Positions 51,591 to 59,564 of a stretch of DNA of 64,000 nt are shown one piece after another (within the stretch, counting starts at the first letter, position 1; each line of letters opens with the position of its first letter). Source of the stretch: Polaromonas sp. AET17H-212 (lineage in GTDB: Bacteria > Pseudomonadota > Gammaproteobacteria > Burkholderiales > Burkholderiaceae_C); contig NZ_NBZW01000009.1 of assembly GCF_002379085.1 (NCBI RefSeq), positions 62,001 through 126,000 of the forward strand. Direction: 5' to 3'. A program made the position numbers and the translations under genes. Under the pieces are notes generated by a model, which saw nothing but the letters and a program-made list of their open reading frames with translations, was not told where the DNA came from and did not search any database.

Positions 51591-52799
51591 ATGACACGCA
51601 AATACTTTCGATATGCCGCCACCAGTCTGCTCAGCATGGTCATCGGTCTGACGGCCACGACCGCCGCCGCTGCCGACCCCGGCGTGACCGACACCAAAAT
51701 CGTCCTCGGCTCGGTGACGCCCGTCAGCGGCCCCCCTAGCCTGCTGGGCAAGGCCCACATGCTTGCCTTGCGGGTATGGGAGCAGGATGTCAACGCCCGC
51801 GGTGGCATCAACGGCCGCAAGTTGGAAATTCGCCAGGACGACGACGGCTATGTGCCCCAGCGTGCCGTGCAGGGCGTCAAGCGACTGGTCGACGTGGAAG
51901 GCATCTTCGGCCTGATCGGCACCTCGGGTTCAGCCATGCTGCAAGCCATGCTGCCCTACATCAACGAGCAGCGCTTGCCAACCATCAACGCCATGGCCGT
52001 GGCAGCGGCGCACTTCACGCCACCGAACAAAACGGTATTCGTGGTGGGGCCAACCTATTGTCAGGAGTTGAGCTCCGCCATGAAGTACATGGTGGCGAGC
52101 AAGAAGCTGCAAAAGGAGAAGTTTGCACTGGTCTATCAGGATGACGAGTTTGGCAGCGACGTGCGTTGCGGCTACCAGAAGGCGATCAAGGAGCTGGGGC
52201 TCAACAGCGTGTCCGAGATCTCCTTCAAGCGTGGCACCAAGGACTTCTCGGCCGAGATGCTGAGTCTGAAGCAGGTGGGTGCGACCTTTCTCGCGTCGGG
52301 CGGCGTGGTGGCCGAGCATTCGATGCTGATGAAGGAAGCCGCCAAAAACCAGATGCCGCTGACCATCCTTGCGGTGCACTCGGCCCACCTGACCCCTGTT
52401 CAGGCGCTCGCCGGCGCCGCGGGCGACGGCTACTTCGTCGCCGACTATGTCCCGCCTCTGACCGACCTGTCGGTGCCAGGCATGGCCAAGTTCATGGGGT
52501 TGGCACAGAAGTATCTGTCAGCCGACGAGCAGAAGATGCTCAACCGCTATTCGATCACAGCCTACGTCGGTGCGCTGCTGATGGAAGACGCGATCCGCCG
52601 CTGTGGCAAGGCGCTGACCCGCGCCTGTGTCGTCGAGAAGCTGGAAACAACCAAGAACTTCAGCACCGATGGGCTGGCTTCTCCAATCAGTTTTGGCCCC
52701 AATGACCGGCACTCGCCGAGCAGCGTGCTCGTGTTGCGTTCGGACGCCAAAAACTCCCGCTTCGAGCGCGTGTCCGACCCCATCCCCGTGCTCGATTGA
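51591..52799 (+). CDS. livK: periplasmic substrate-binding protein, second system, copy 2
   Basis: 402-residue paralogue of the preceding binding protein. It has a signal peptide MTRKYFRYAATSLLSMVIGL and then ATTAAAADPG. VLGSVTPVSGPPSLLGKAHMLALRVWEQDVNARGGINGRK aligns with the same part of copy 1. AGGAG lies 9 nt before the ATG. The two copies share ends such as TRACVVEKLETTKNFSTDGL, but the middle thirds have drifted, pointing to different ligand preference. The biotin carboxylase gene follows at once, tying uptake to carboxylation. Confidence 0.92.
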   Translation: MTRKYFRYAATSLLSMVIGLTATTAAAADPGVTDTKIVLGSVTPVSGPPSLLGKAHMLALRVWEQDVNARGGINGRKLEIRQDDDGYVPQRAVQGVKRLVDVEGIFGLIGTSGSAMLQAMLPYINEQRLPTINAMAVAAAHFTPPNKTVFVVGPTYCQELSSAMKYMVASKKLQKEKFALVYQDDEFGSDVRCGYQKAIKELGLNSVSEISFKRGTKDFSAEMLSLKQVGATFLASGGVVAEHSMLMKEAAKNQMPLTILAVHSAHLTPVQALAGAAGDGYFVADYVPPLTDLSVPGMAKFMGLAQKYLSADEQKMLNRYSITAYVGALLMEDAIRRCGKALTRACVVEKLETTKNFSTDGLASPISFGPNDRHSPSSVLVLRSDAKNSRFERVSDPIPVLD

Positions 52800-52855
52800 C
52801 ACCAGACGCCGTTGCATGCATTGACCGTCACCCGCCGTACAGCTGGGTCCCGCCC

Positions 52856-54325
52856 GTGTTTCAAAAAGTTCTGATCGCCAACCGTGGCGAGATCGCGCTG
52901 CGGATCCTGCGCACACTCAAGGGCATGGGGCTCGCCACCGTGGTGGCCTACCACGCGGTGGACGCCGATAGCCCGGCCGTGCTGGAGGCTGACGAGTCGG
53001 TCGAATTGCACGGCTCGACACCCGTGGCTGCCTACCTCGATATCGCGCAGCTGGTCGAAGCGTGTCGGCACAGCGGGGCACAGGCGGTGCATCCCGGTTA
53101 CGGCTTCCTGTCTGAAAACGCTGCGTTTGCGCGTGCGCTAGACGCTGCTGGCATCGTCTTCATTGGCCCGCGTTCGGACACCATCGAACTGATGGGCGAC
53201 AAGGTGCGCGCGCGCAACTTCGTCGCCAAACGCGGCTTTCCGGTAGCGCCGAGCGCCATCGAGGACGATGACCCGGCCAGCTTCGTCGAGCGCGCCAGGG
53301 CGCTCGGCGCGCCGCTGCTGATCAAGCCTTCAGCCGGCGGTGGCGGCAAGGGCATGCGCATCGTGCGTGACCTGTCCGTTTTGGATCGCGAGATCGAGAC
53401 CGCACGGCGCGAAGGTGAGCGCTATTTTGGCGACGGTCGGCTGTTTGTCGAACGCTATGTGGAGCGCCCGCGACACATCGAGGTGCAGGTGATGGGCGAC
53501 GCGCATGGCCAGTTGGTGCATTTCTGGGAGCGTGAATGTTCAGTGCAGCGGCGCTTCCAGAAAATCATTGAAGAAACCCCCTCCCCGGCCCTTTCACCGG
53601 CGCAGCGCCACGATATCTGCGAAGCCGCGGCCGGCATTGCCCGCGCCGCCAACTATCGCGGCGCAGGCACCGTGGAGTTCATCTACGGCGCCGGTGGCGA
53701 GTTTTACTTTCTTGAGATGAACACGCGTCTGCAGGTCGAACACCCGGTCACCGAAATGGTCACGGGCTTTGACCTCGTTCGCGAACAGGTGCGCGTTGCC
53801 CAGGGTGAGCCGCTCGGCTACGCCCAGGCGGACATCGTGCGGCTTGGTCACGCCATCGAATGCAGGCTTTACGCCGAAGATGCCGAGCATGATTTCCGCC
53901 CCGCCACCGGTGACATCCTGTGCTGGCGGCCGCCATCCGGTCCCGGCGTGCGGGTTGATGCCGGCGTGCGCGAAGGTCAGGCGGTGAGCACTGCATTTGA
54001 CCCCATGATCGCCAAAATTATTTGCCATGGCAACACGCGTGCACAGGCTATCGAACGCTCCATCCTGGCGCTTGAGCAATCGGTGCTGTTGGGTCTGACC
54101 ACCAACGCACGCTACCTCACGCGGGTACTGCGCCATGCCGAGTTCCGTGCTGGCCAGGCCGACACCGGCATGCTGGCACGCTGTGCCGACGAGCTGCGCG
54201 AGTCTCTCACACCCGATGACATCGACCTGGTACTGGCATCGGCGGTGCTCGCCGACCGCGAACTGTTGCGCGCCGTGCACGCCATTCCCGCGATGCACGC
54301 CGCCATGGGACCCTGGAGGAATTGA
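52856..54325 (+). CDS. biotin carboxylase subunit of a second acyl-CoA carboxylase
   Basis: 489-residue biotin carboxylase from a GTG at 52856, giving the standard VFQKVLIANRGEIALRIL start; a TTG at 52796 would add 20 unlikely residues. ATP-grasp GGGGKGM and the ECSVQRRFQKIIEETPSP and EMNTRLQVEHPVTEM segments are intact. The gene stops at GPWRN, the point where fused alpha subunits (as at 15624) pass into their BT linker. The missing parts are in the next gene. Together with 54328 and 54839 it makes a complete carboxylase. Confidence 0.92.
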   Translation: MFQKVLIANRGEIALRILRTLKGMGLATVVAYHAVDADSPAVLEADESVELHGSTPVAAYLDIAQLVEACRHSGAQAVHPGYGFLSENAAFARALDAAGIVFIGPRSDTIELMGDKVRARNFVAKRGFPVAPSAIEDDDPASFVERARALGAPLLIKPSAGGGGKGMRIVRDLSVLDREIETARREGERYFGDGRLFVERYVERPRHIEVQVMGDAHGQLVHFWERECSVQRRFQKIIEETPSPALSPAQRHDICEAAAGIARAANYRGAGTVEFIYGAGGEFYFLEMNTRLQVEHPVTEMVTGFDLVREQVRVAQGEPLGYAQADIVRLGHAIECRLYAEDAEHDFRPATGDILCWRPPSGPGVRVDAGVREGQAVSTAFDPMIAKIICHGNTRAQAIERSILALEQSVLLGLTTNARYLTRVLRHAEFRAGQADTGMLARCADELRESLTPDDIDLVLASAVLADRELLRAVHAIPAMHAAMGPWRN

Positions 54326-54327
54326 CG

Positions 54328-54828
54328 ATGCGCCGCCGCTATGTCATCAATGGCCAGGTCCATGACCTCGTGGTAACACGTGGAGCGAATGGCGTGTTCC
54401 ACGTCAGCCATGGCGAACGCAAATTCGAGATGCAGGGAAAGGCGCTGACTGATGGCCGTTGGCGGGTAGCCGTGGATCAGCGCTCGCAAGCCGTCTGGAT
54501 CGCCACACGGGGCGACAGCCGATTCGTGCATAGCGCGGCCACCGGCGCCCTCGAGGTCGAGGTGATCGATCTCAGCGCAGCCTCCGGCGGCGACCGGGCC
54601 GGTGCCGCTTCCGACTTGCTGCAGGCACCGATGCCCGGCACGGTGATCGCGGTTCATGTGGCCGTCGGTGATGCCGTGCACGTTGGTCAACCGCTCATCG
54701 TGATCGAAAGCATGAAGCTGGAAACCACGCTGACGGCACCGCGCGATGCCCGGGTCAAGGCGGTGCACTTTGCCATCGGCAACACCTTCGCTCTCAAGTC
54801 CACCCTCGTGACGCTGCAAGACCTCTGA
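54328..54828 (+). CDS. BT-linker plus biotinyl (BCCP) domain protein, separated half of a carboxylase alpha subunit
   Basis: 166-residue protein. I chose the ATG at 54328, with GGAGGA 7 nt upstream inside the end of the biotin carboxylase gene, over a TTG at 54322. Residues 1-90 are a beta-rich segment that aligns in order with the BT linker of the fused alpha subunit. The last 75 form a biotinyl domain, APMPGTVIAVHVAVGDAVHVGQPLIVIESMKLETTL. The biotin lysine is in ESMKLE, a small variant of the common AMKM. It only makes sense as partner of the flanking subunits. Confidence 0.9.
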   Translation: MRRRYVINGQVHDLVVTRGANGVFHVSHGERKFEMQGKALTDGRWRVAVDQRSQAVWIATRGDSRFVHSAATGALEVEVIDLSAASGGDRAGAASDLLQAPMPGTVIAVHVAVGDAVHVGQPLIVIESMKLETTLTAPRDARVKAVHFAIGNTFALKSTLVTLQDL

Positions 54829-54838
54829 GAACTGATTG

Positions 54839-56437
54839 ATGAAACGCATCGACTCCCGCATCGACACCGCATCCGAAGCGTTCCGGCGAAACCATCAAGC
54901 CATGAGCGCTATCGTCGCGAATTTTCGCGAGCGCATGGAAATCACGCGCCACCAACGTCCGCCGCATGAGATCAAGCGCGTGCGCGCGCAGGGAAAACTG
55001 CTAGTGCGTGAACGGCTGGACTTGCTACTCGATCCCGGTACGCCCTTTCTTGAGTTCTCGGCGCTGGCTGCTTGCGAGGACTACAACGGCGAGGTACCGG
55101 GTGCCAACGTGGTCACCGGTCTCGGCGTGGTCAGTGGCCGCGAGGTGCTGATCCACGCCGACGATTCCAGCGTCAAAGGCGGTGTCTGGTACACATTGAC
55201 ACCGCGCAAGCTGGCACGCCTGCTGGACATCGCGCTGGAGAACCAGTTGCCGGTCCTGCATCTGTGCGACAGCGGCGGCGCCTTCCTTGAAGAACTGTCA
55301 GGCGTGTACATCGAAGGTGGCCGGGTGTTCCGCAACCAATGCCTGCTGTCCAAGGCCGGCGTGCCGCAGGTCGCGATGGTGTTCGGCCACTGCACCGCCG
55401 GCGGTGCCTACATCCCGGCGCTGTGCGATTACAGCATCATCGTGCGTGGCGCCGGCGGCGTGTTCCTCGGCGGGCCACCGCTCGTCAAGGCCGCCACCGG
55501 TGAGGAGCACACTGCCGACGAGATCGGAGGCTGTGATTTACACACCCAGGTATCCGGCACGGTCGATTACCCGGCCGACAACGAAGCCCACGCCATCGAG
55601 ATTTGCCGCGAGATCGTCGCGCAGTTCAAGCCAGCGACGAAGAGCTATCTGCCCGAGCGCGATGCCGAGCCACCCTACTACGACCCCGACGAAATGCTGG
55701 GCATCGTCTCGCCCGACCACCGGGTGCAGTTTGACCAGCGCGAACTCATCGCCCGCATCGTGGACGGCAGCCGCTTCCACGAATACCAGCCCGCCTACGG
55801 CACGACGCTGGTCTGCGGCTACGCCTACATTTGGGGCTACCGCGTCGGCATCCTGGCCAACAACGGCGTGTTGTTCAGCGATAGCTCCAAGAAGGCGGCG
55901 CACTTCATTTCGCTATGCAACCAGAACCGCACGCCGCTCGTGTTCCTGCAAAACACCACCGGCTACATGATAGGCCGTAGCTACGAGATGGAAGGCATCA
56001 CCAAGGACGGTGCCAAGATGCTGATGGCACAGGCCGGCAGCGAGGTGCCCAAGTTCACCGTGATCACCAGCGCGGCATTCGGTGCGGGCTACTACGGCAT
56101 GTGCGGCCGGGCCTGGGACCCGCGCATGATCTGGGCCTGGCCGAACGTGCACATGGGCGTGATGGGCCCGGACCAGGCGGCCAACACCCTGGTCGATGTG
56201 AAAATCGCCCAACTGCGCCGCAACGGCCACACGCCCAACGAGGCCGAAATGGCGCAATTGCGCCAGCGCGTGTACGAAAAGGCCGAGCGCGAATCCAACG
56301 CCTACTTTGCCACCTCGCGCTTGTGGGACGACGGTCTGCTGGCGCCCACTGACACCCGCAACGCACTGGGCATGGCGCTCTCAGCCGCCGCCCACGCCCC
56401 GATCGCCGACCCGCATTACGGAATTTTCCGATTCTGA
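54839..56437 (+). CDS. acyl-CoA carboxylase beta (carboxyltransferase) subunit, second system
   Basis: 532-residue carboxyltransferase (start ATG 54839, directly after a TTG). The N-half has CDSGGAFLEELSGVYIEGGRVFRNQ and FGHCTAGGAYIPALCDY; GVFLGGPPLVKAATGEEHTADEIGG follows. The C-half has NNGVLFSDSSKKAAHFI, FLQNTTGYMIGRSYE and AFGAGYYGMCGR, ending YGIFRF. The GGPPLVKAATGEE stretch is like geranyl-CoA and methylcrotonyl-CoA carboxylases and differs from the beta subunit at 17688 (GGPELTFAATGET). The two enzymes therefore probably accept different acyl groups. Confidence 0.93.
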   Translation: MKRIDSRIDTASEAFRRNHQAMSAIVANFRERMEITRHQRPPHEIKRVRAQGKLLVRERLDLLLDPGTPFLEFSALAACEDYNGEVPGANVVTGLGVVSGREVLIHADDSSVKGGVWYTLTPRKLARLLDIALENQLPVLHLCDSGGAFLEELSGVYIEGGRVFRNQCLLSKAGVPQVAMVFGHCTAGGAYIPALCDYSIIVRGAGGVFLGGPPLVKAATGEEHTADEIGGCDLHTQVSGTVDYPADNEAHAIEICREIVAQFKPATKSYLPERDAEPPYYDPDEMLGIVSPDHRVQFDQRELIARIVDGSRFHEYQPAYGTTLVCGYAYIWGYRVGILANNGVLFSDSSKKAAHFISLCNQNRTPLVFLQNTTGYMIGRSYEMEGITKDGAKMLMAQAGSEVPKFTVITSAAFGAGYYGMCGRAWDPRMIWAWPNVHMGVMGPDQAANTLVDVKIAQLRRNGHTPNEAEMAQLRQRVYEKAERESNAYFATSRLWDDGLLAPTDTRNALGMALSAAAHAPIADPHYGIFRF

Positions 56438-56446
56438 AGGGACAAC

Positions 56447-57310
56447 ATGACAGAAGACACTACCTTCGGCTTCGACGACGAAGCCCTCGCAACCCGACCC
56501 ACCGTCTACCAGCCCGGACTCTTCGATGGGCAGGTGGTGATTGTCAGCGGCGCCGGCAGCGGCATCGGCAAGGGAATCGCCTTTCTGTACGCGCGCCTGG
56601 GCGCCAGGCTGGTCATCTGCGGGCGCGATCAGGAAAAGCTCGAAGCCAGCGCCGAATGGCTGCGCCGGCTCGGCAGCTCTGACGTGCTGGTGCAACCCAT
56701 GACGATCCGCGAGCCCGAGCAGGTGGAACAGTTGATCGACGTGGCGTGGCTGCACTTCGGACGCATAGACGTGCTCGTCAACAACGCCGGCGGGCAATTC
56801 CCGCAGCGGGCGCTGGACTACAGCGTCAAGGGCTGGAAGGCGGTGATAGACACCAACCTGAACGGCACCTGGTACATGATGCAGACACTGGCGCGCCGCT
56901 GGCGCGATACCGGCACGCAGGGCAACATCGTCAACATCGTCGCCACCTTCCAGCGCGGCATGCCGGGCGTGGCGCACACCTGCGCGGCGCGCGCCGCCGT
57001 GACCCACCTGTCCAAAACCGTTGCCGTGGAGTGGGCGCAGCATGGCATCCGCGTCAATTGCATCGCGCCGGGGGCGATCGCCAGCACCGGCTTCCGTCAG
57101 TATTCCCCCGAGGCGGTGAAAGCCTTCGCAGGTGCCAACCCGATGAAGCATGTCGGTGACGTGCAGGACGTGGCCGAGGCCGCGGTCTACCTCAGCGCAC
57201 CCAGCGGCAAGTTCATCACCGGCGAGCTGCTCACGGTGGACGGCGGCGGCGTGCTCTGGGGCGAAGTCTGGACCATCGCCAAACCCGATTACTTCAAGGT
57301 GAGCGCATGA
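56447..57310 (+). CDS. SDR of the PECR/DECR-like group, tandem copy 1
   Basis: 287-residue SDR. It has SGAGSGIGKGIAFLYARLGARLVICGRD (Arg after strand 2 suggests NADPH), NNAGGQFPQRALDYSVKGW, and AHTCAARAAVTHLSKTVAVEWAQHGIRVNCIAPG in place of YxxxK. This is the dienoyl/enoyl-CoA reductase-like pattern seen at 9632 as well. It ends KPDYFKVSA, as the next copy does (KPDYFKVDQP). AAGGGA lies 5 nt before the ATG. It overlaps the next SDR by 4 nt. It is probably a reductase for an unsaturated intermediate of the carboxylase branch. Confidence 0.9.
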   Translation: MTEDTTFGFDDEALATRPTVYQPGLFDGQVVIVSGAGSGIGKGIAFLYARLGARLVICGRDQEKLEASAEWLRRLGSSDVLVQPMTIREPEQVEQLIDVAWLHFGRIDVLVNNAGGQFPQRALDYSVKGWKAVIDTNLNGTWYMMQTLARRWRDTGTQGNIVNIVATFQRGMPGVAHTCAARAAVTHLSKTVAVEWAQHGIRVNCIAPGAIASTGFRQYSPEAVKAFAGANPMKHVGDVQDVAEAAVYLSAPSGKFITGELLTVDGGGVLWGEVWTIAKPDYFKVSA

Positions 57311-58185
57311 ACTCGGCTGAGACGCAACACCCCAAGTTCGGCCCGGGCGACGAAGCCCTGGCCGCGCTCCCGACGGTCTACCGCGATGACCTGTTCGCCG
57401 GCAAGGTGGTACTGGTGTCGGGCGCCGGCAGCGGCATCGGCAAGGCGATCGCCTTTCTGTTTGCCCGGCTGGGTGCCACGCTCGCGATTTGCGGGCGCAA
57501 GGCCGACAAGCTCGATGACTGCGCCGAAAAACTACGCGCGCTATCGGGCCGCGAGGTATTGACCTACCCGATGACCATCCGCGAGCCCGAGCAGGTGGAC
57601 GCCATGCTCAGCGCCGTGTGGGAACGCTTCGGCGGCGTCGACGTGCTGGTCAACAACGCCGGCGGCCAGTTTGCCGCCCATGCGATGGACTTCAGCGTCA
57701 AGGGCTGGAACGCGGTGATCGACACCAACCTCAACGGCAGTTGGTACATGATGCAGGGAGCGGCCAAACGCTGGGTGGAACAGGGCCGACCCGGCAACAT
57801 CGTCAACATCACCGCAGCCATCGACCGCGGCCTCACCGGCATGGCGCACACCACCGCCTCGCGCGCGGGCGTCATCGCGCTGTCGCGCACGCTGGCCATC
57901 GAGTGGGCAGAGCACGGCATCCGCCTGAACTGCATTGGCGCCGGCGCCATCGAGAGCAACGGTTTCAACAACTACCGCGAGGAAAACGTCGCCACTTTCT
58001 ACCAGTGCAACCCGATGAAGCGGGCCGGCGACGTGCAGGACATCGCCGAGGCGGTGGTCTACCTCGCCGCTCCCTCGGGCAAGTTCATCACCGGCGAGGT
58101 GCTCAACGTCGAAGGCGGGATGCTGCTGTGGGGCGAGTTCTGGCCTGCTGGCAAGCCGGACTACTTCAAGGTCGATCAGCCATGA
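57307..58185 (+). CDS. SDR of the PECR/DECR-like group, tandem copy 2
   Basis: 292-residue SDR highly similar to the preceding gene (GAGSGIGKAIAFLFARLGATLAICGRK, NNAGGQFAAHAMDFSVKGW). The active-site replacement is AHTTASRAGVIALSRTLAIEWAEHGIRLNCIGAGAIES, where even the usual APG has become GAG. It is the last gene of the second transporter operon and is followed by a strong terminator hairpin at 58236. The pair may act as a heteromer or on two stereoisomers. Confidence 0.9.
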   Translation: MNSAETQHPKFGPGDEALAALPTVYRDDLFAGKVVLVSGAGSGIGKAIAFLFARLGATLAICGRKADKLDDCAEKLRALSGREVLTYPMTIREPEQVDAMLSAVWERFGGVDVLVNNAGGQFAAHAMDFSVKGWNAVIDTNLNGSWYMMQGAAKRWVEQGRPGNIVNITAAIDRGLTGMAHTTASRAGVIALSRTLAIEWAEHGIRLNCIGAGAIESNGFNNYREENVATFYQCNPMKRAGDVQDIAEAVVYLAAPSGKFITGEVLNVEGGMLLWGEFWPAGKPDYFKVDQP

Positions 58186-58235
58186 GAGCGCAGGGCCTGG
58201 CCTCGTCGGCAGCCTTACGCGCATGCGTTCCGTCT

Positions 58236-58263
58236 CCCGAGACTGCGGGGCCGCAGTCTCGGG
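58236..58263 (+). terminator. perfect 13-bp hairpin after the SDR pair
   Basis: CCCGAGACTGCGG (58236-58248) and CCGCAGTCTCGGG (58251-58263) are exact complements around a 2-nt centre, giving a very stable hairpin 50 nt after the stop codon. No T-run follows (TATCTCC), so it may act as an mRNA-stabilising or bidirectional terminator rather than a classical intrinsic one. Confidence 0.65.
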
Positions 58264-58290
58264 TATCTCCGGTTAATCTTGCTTTCTTGG

Positions 58291-58653
58291 TCAGTCAATT
58301 TCCAATTTTTCCGTCGCTTCCATGTTGGGTAATTGGCTGAGAGGCAATGCGCTGGATTGGAAGCTTACCTGGATACGATTGACCGAAGAGATCATCAAGC
58401 AGCGCACTGCGATATCGGACGATTCCGCTGCCACCCTCTCGCAGTATTCCCATTGTTCTTTAGTCACAGACGCCTTGACCTCGACAGCCTTTGCCAACCG
58501 GATGACTGCCAACCGGCGGTGACCAAATTTGATGCTACGCGTCAACAACGCGAGCGCAGCTTCTCGGGATCGCTCTTGATCATCGGAGGGCGCGTATGGC
58601 ATAACGCCTCGTCGGACTAATCGTTTCATGTCTCGCACTGCTTTACGCGTCAT
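58291..58653 (-). CDS. hypothetical protein, 120 aa
   Basis: A frame on the minus strand with natural amino-acid composition, unlike the Arg/Pro-rich shadows elsewhere. It is basic at the N-terminus (RKAVRDMKRLVRRG), with a helix-like middle (LALLTRSIKFGHRRLAVIRLAKAVEVK) and no recognisable domain. No strong ribosome-binding site precedes the ATG at 58653; a second ATG eight codons later is also possible. The local base composition is more A/T-rich than the catabolic genes, suggesting separate origin. It lies between two divergent pieces of the island and might be a remnant. Confidence 0.45.
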   Translation of the reverse strand: MTRKAVRDMKRLVRRGVMPYAPSDDQERSREAALALLTRSIKFGHRRLAVIRLAKAVEVKASVTKEQWEYCERVAAESSDIAVRCLMISSVNRIQVSFQSSALPLSQLPNMEATEKLEID

Positions 58654-58751
58654 CCGTCAGGGTTCCCAGGTTGTCATGTCGCTAATATCGCACCGACTAT
58701 GTGACGTCTCGCATTCGGTCGCCGGAATCAATGTCTTCTGCGCCATCTCGC

Positions 58752-59564
58752 TCACGCCAACCAGCGTTTCCTGCGCTTGTAGCTCTTCACATCCCTGAAG
58801 CTCTTGCGGTCGCCGCTGCCCACGCCAAGGTAAAATTCCTTGACGTCCTCGTTCTCCCGCAGCGAAACGGCTTCGCCGTCCATCACGATGCGCCCGTTCT
58901 CCAGGATGTAGCCGTAGTCCGAGTAGCGCAACGCCATGTTGGTGTTCTGCTCGGCGAGCAGAAAGGTCACGCGCTCCTTGGCATTCAAGTCCTTGACGAT
59001 CTCGAACACCTCTTCGACGATTTGCGGCGCCAAGCCCATCGACGGCTCGTCGAGCAGCATCATCTTAGGGTTCGCCATCAGCGCGCGACCGATGGCGCAC
59101 ATCTGCTGCTCGCCGCCCGAGGTGTAGGCGGCCTGCGAGGTGCGGCGCATTTTCAGGCGAGGAAAGTAGGCGTAGACCTTCTCTAGTGTCGCCGCCACTG
59201 CGGCGCGTCCGTCGCGGCGAGTGTAGGCACCGGTCATCAGATTGTCCTCGATGGTCAGGTGGGCGAAGCAGCGGCGGCCTTCCATCACCTGGATCACGCC
59301 ACGCTCGACCATGTCGGACGCGTTCAAGCGTTCAATGCGTTCGCCGCGCAACTCGATGCGGCCCTTGGTCACCGCGCCGCGTTCGCCGGCCAGCAGGTTG
59401 CTCACCGCGCGCAGCGTGGTCGTCTTGCCCGCCCCGTTGCCACCCATCAGGGCAACGATGCGGCCCTCAGGCACCTGCAGCGACACGCCCTTCAGTACGA
59501 GGATCACGTGGTTGTAGATGACCTCGATGCCGTTGACGTTGAGAAGGATGTTTTTGGAGTCCAT
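58752..59564 (-). CDS. livF: orphan LivF-type ABC ATP-binding protein
   Basis: 270-residue LivF, minus strand. Walker A is GGNGAGKTTT, the signature YTSGGEQQMCAIGRAL, and Walker B MMLLDEPSMGLAP, with LLAEQNT at the LivF switch. It ends with the same basic tail as the two other LivF proteins (FRDVKSYKRRKRWLA). No permease, LivG or binding protein accompanies it: upstream, 90 nt away, is the 3' end of a Tn3-family transposase. It is probably the last surviving gene of a third transporter operon cut off by the transposon. Confidence 0.9.
   Translation of the reverse strand: MDSKNILLNVNGIEVIYNHVILVLKGVSLQVPEGRIVALMGGNGAGKTTTLRAVSNLLAGERGAVTKGRIELRGERIERLNASDMVERGVIQVMEGRRCFAHLTIEDNLMTGAYTRRDGRAAVAATLEKVYAYFPRLKMRRTSQAAYTSGGEQQMCAIGRALMANPKMMLLDEPSMGLAPQIVEEVFEIVKDLNAKERVTFLLAEQNTNMALRYSDYGYILENGRIVMDGEAVSLRENEDVKEFYLGVGSGDRKSFRDVKSYKRRKRWLA

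Noticed and set aside
1..58185. Steroid (cholate or testosterone) ring degradation as the island's role
   Set aside because: The Ltp2/DUF35-like pair and heteromeric ACADs suggested it, but no ketosteroid hydroxylase, Hsa-type dioxygenase or IpdAB-type CoA-transferase is present, while badH and badI are.
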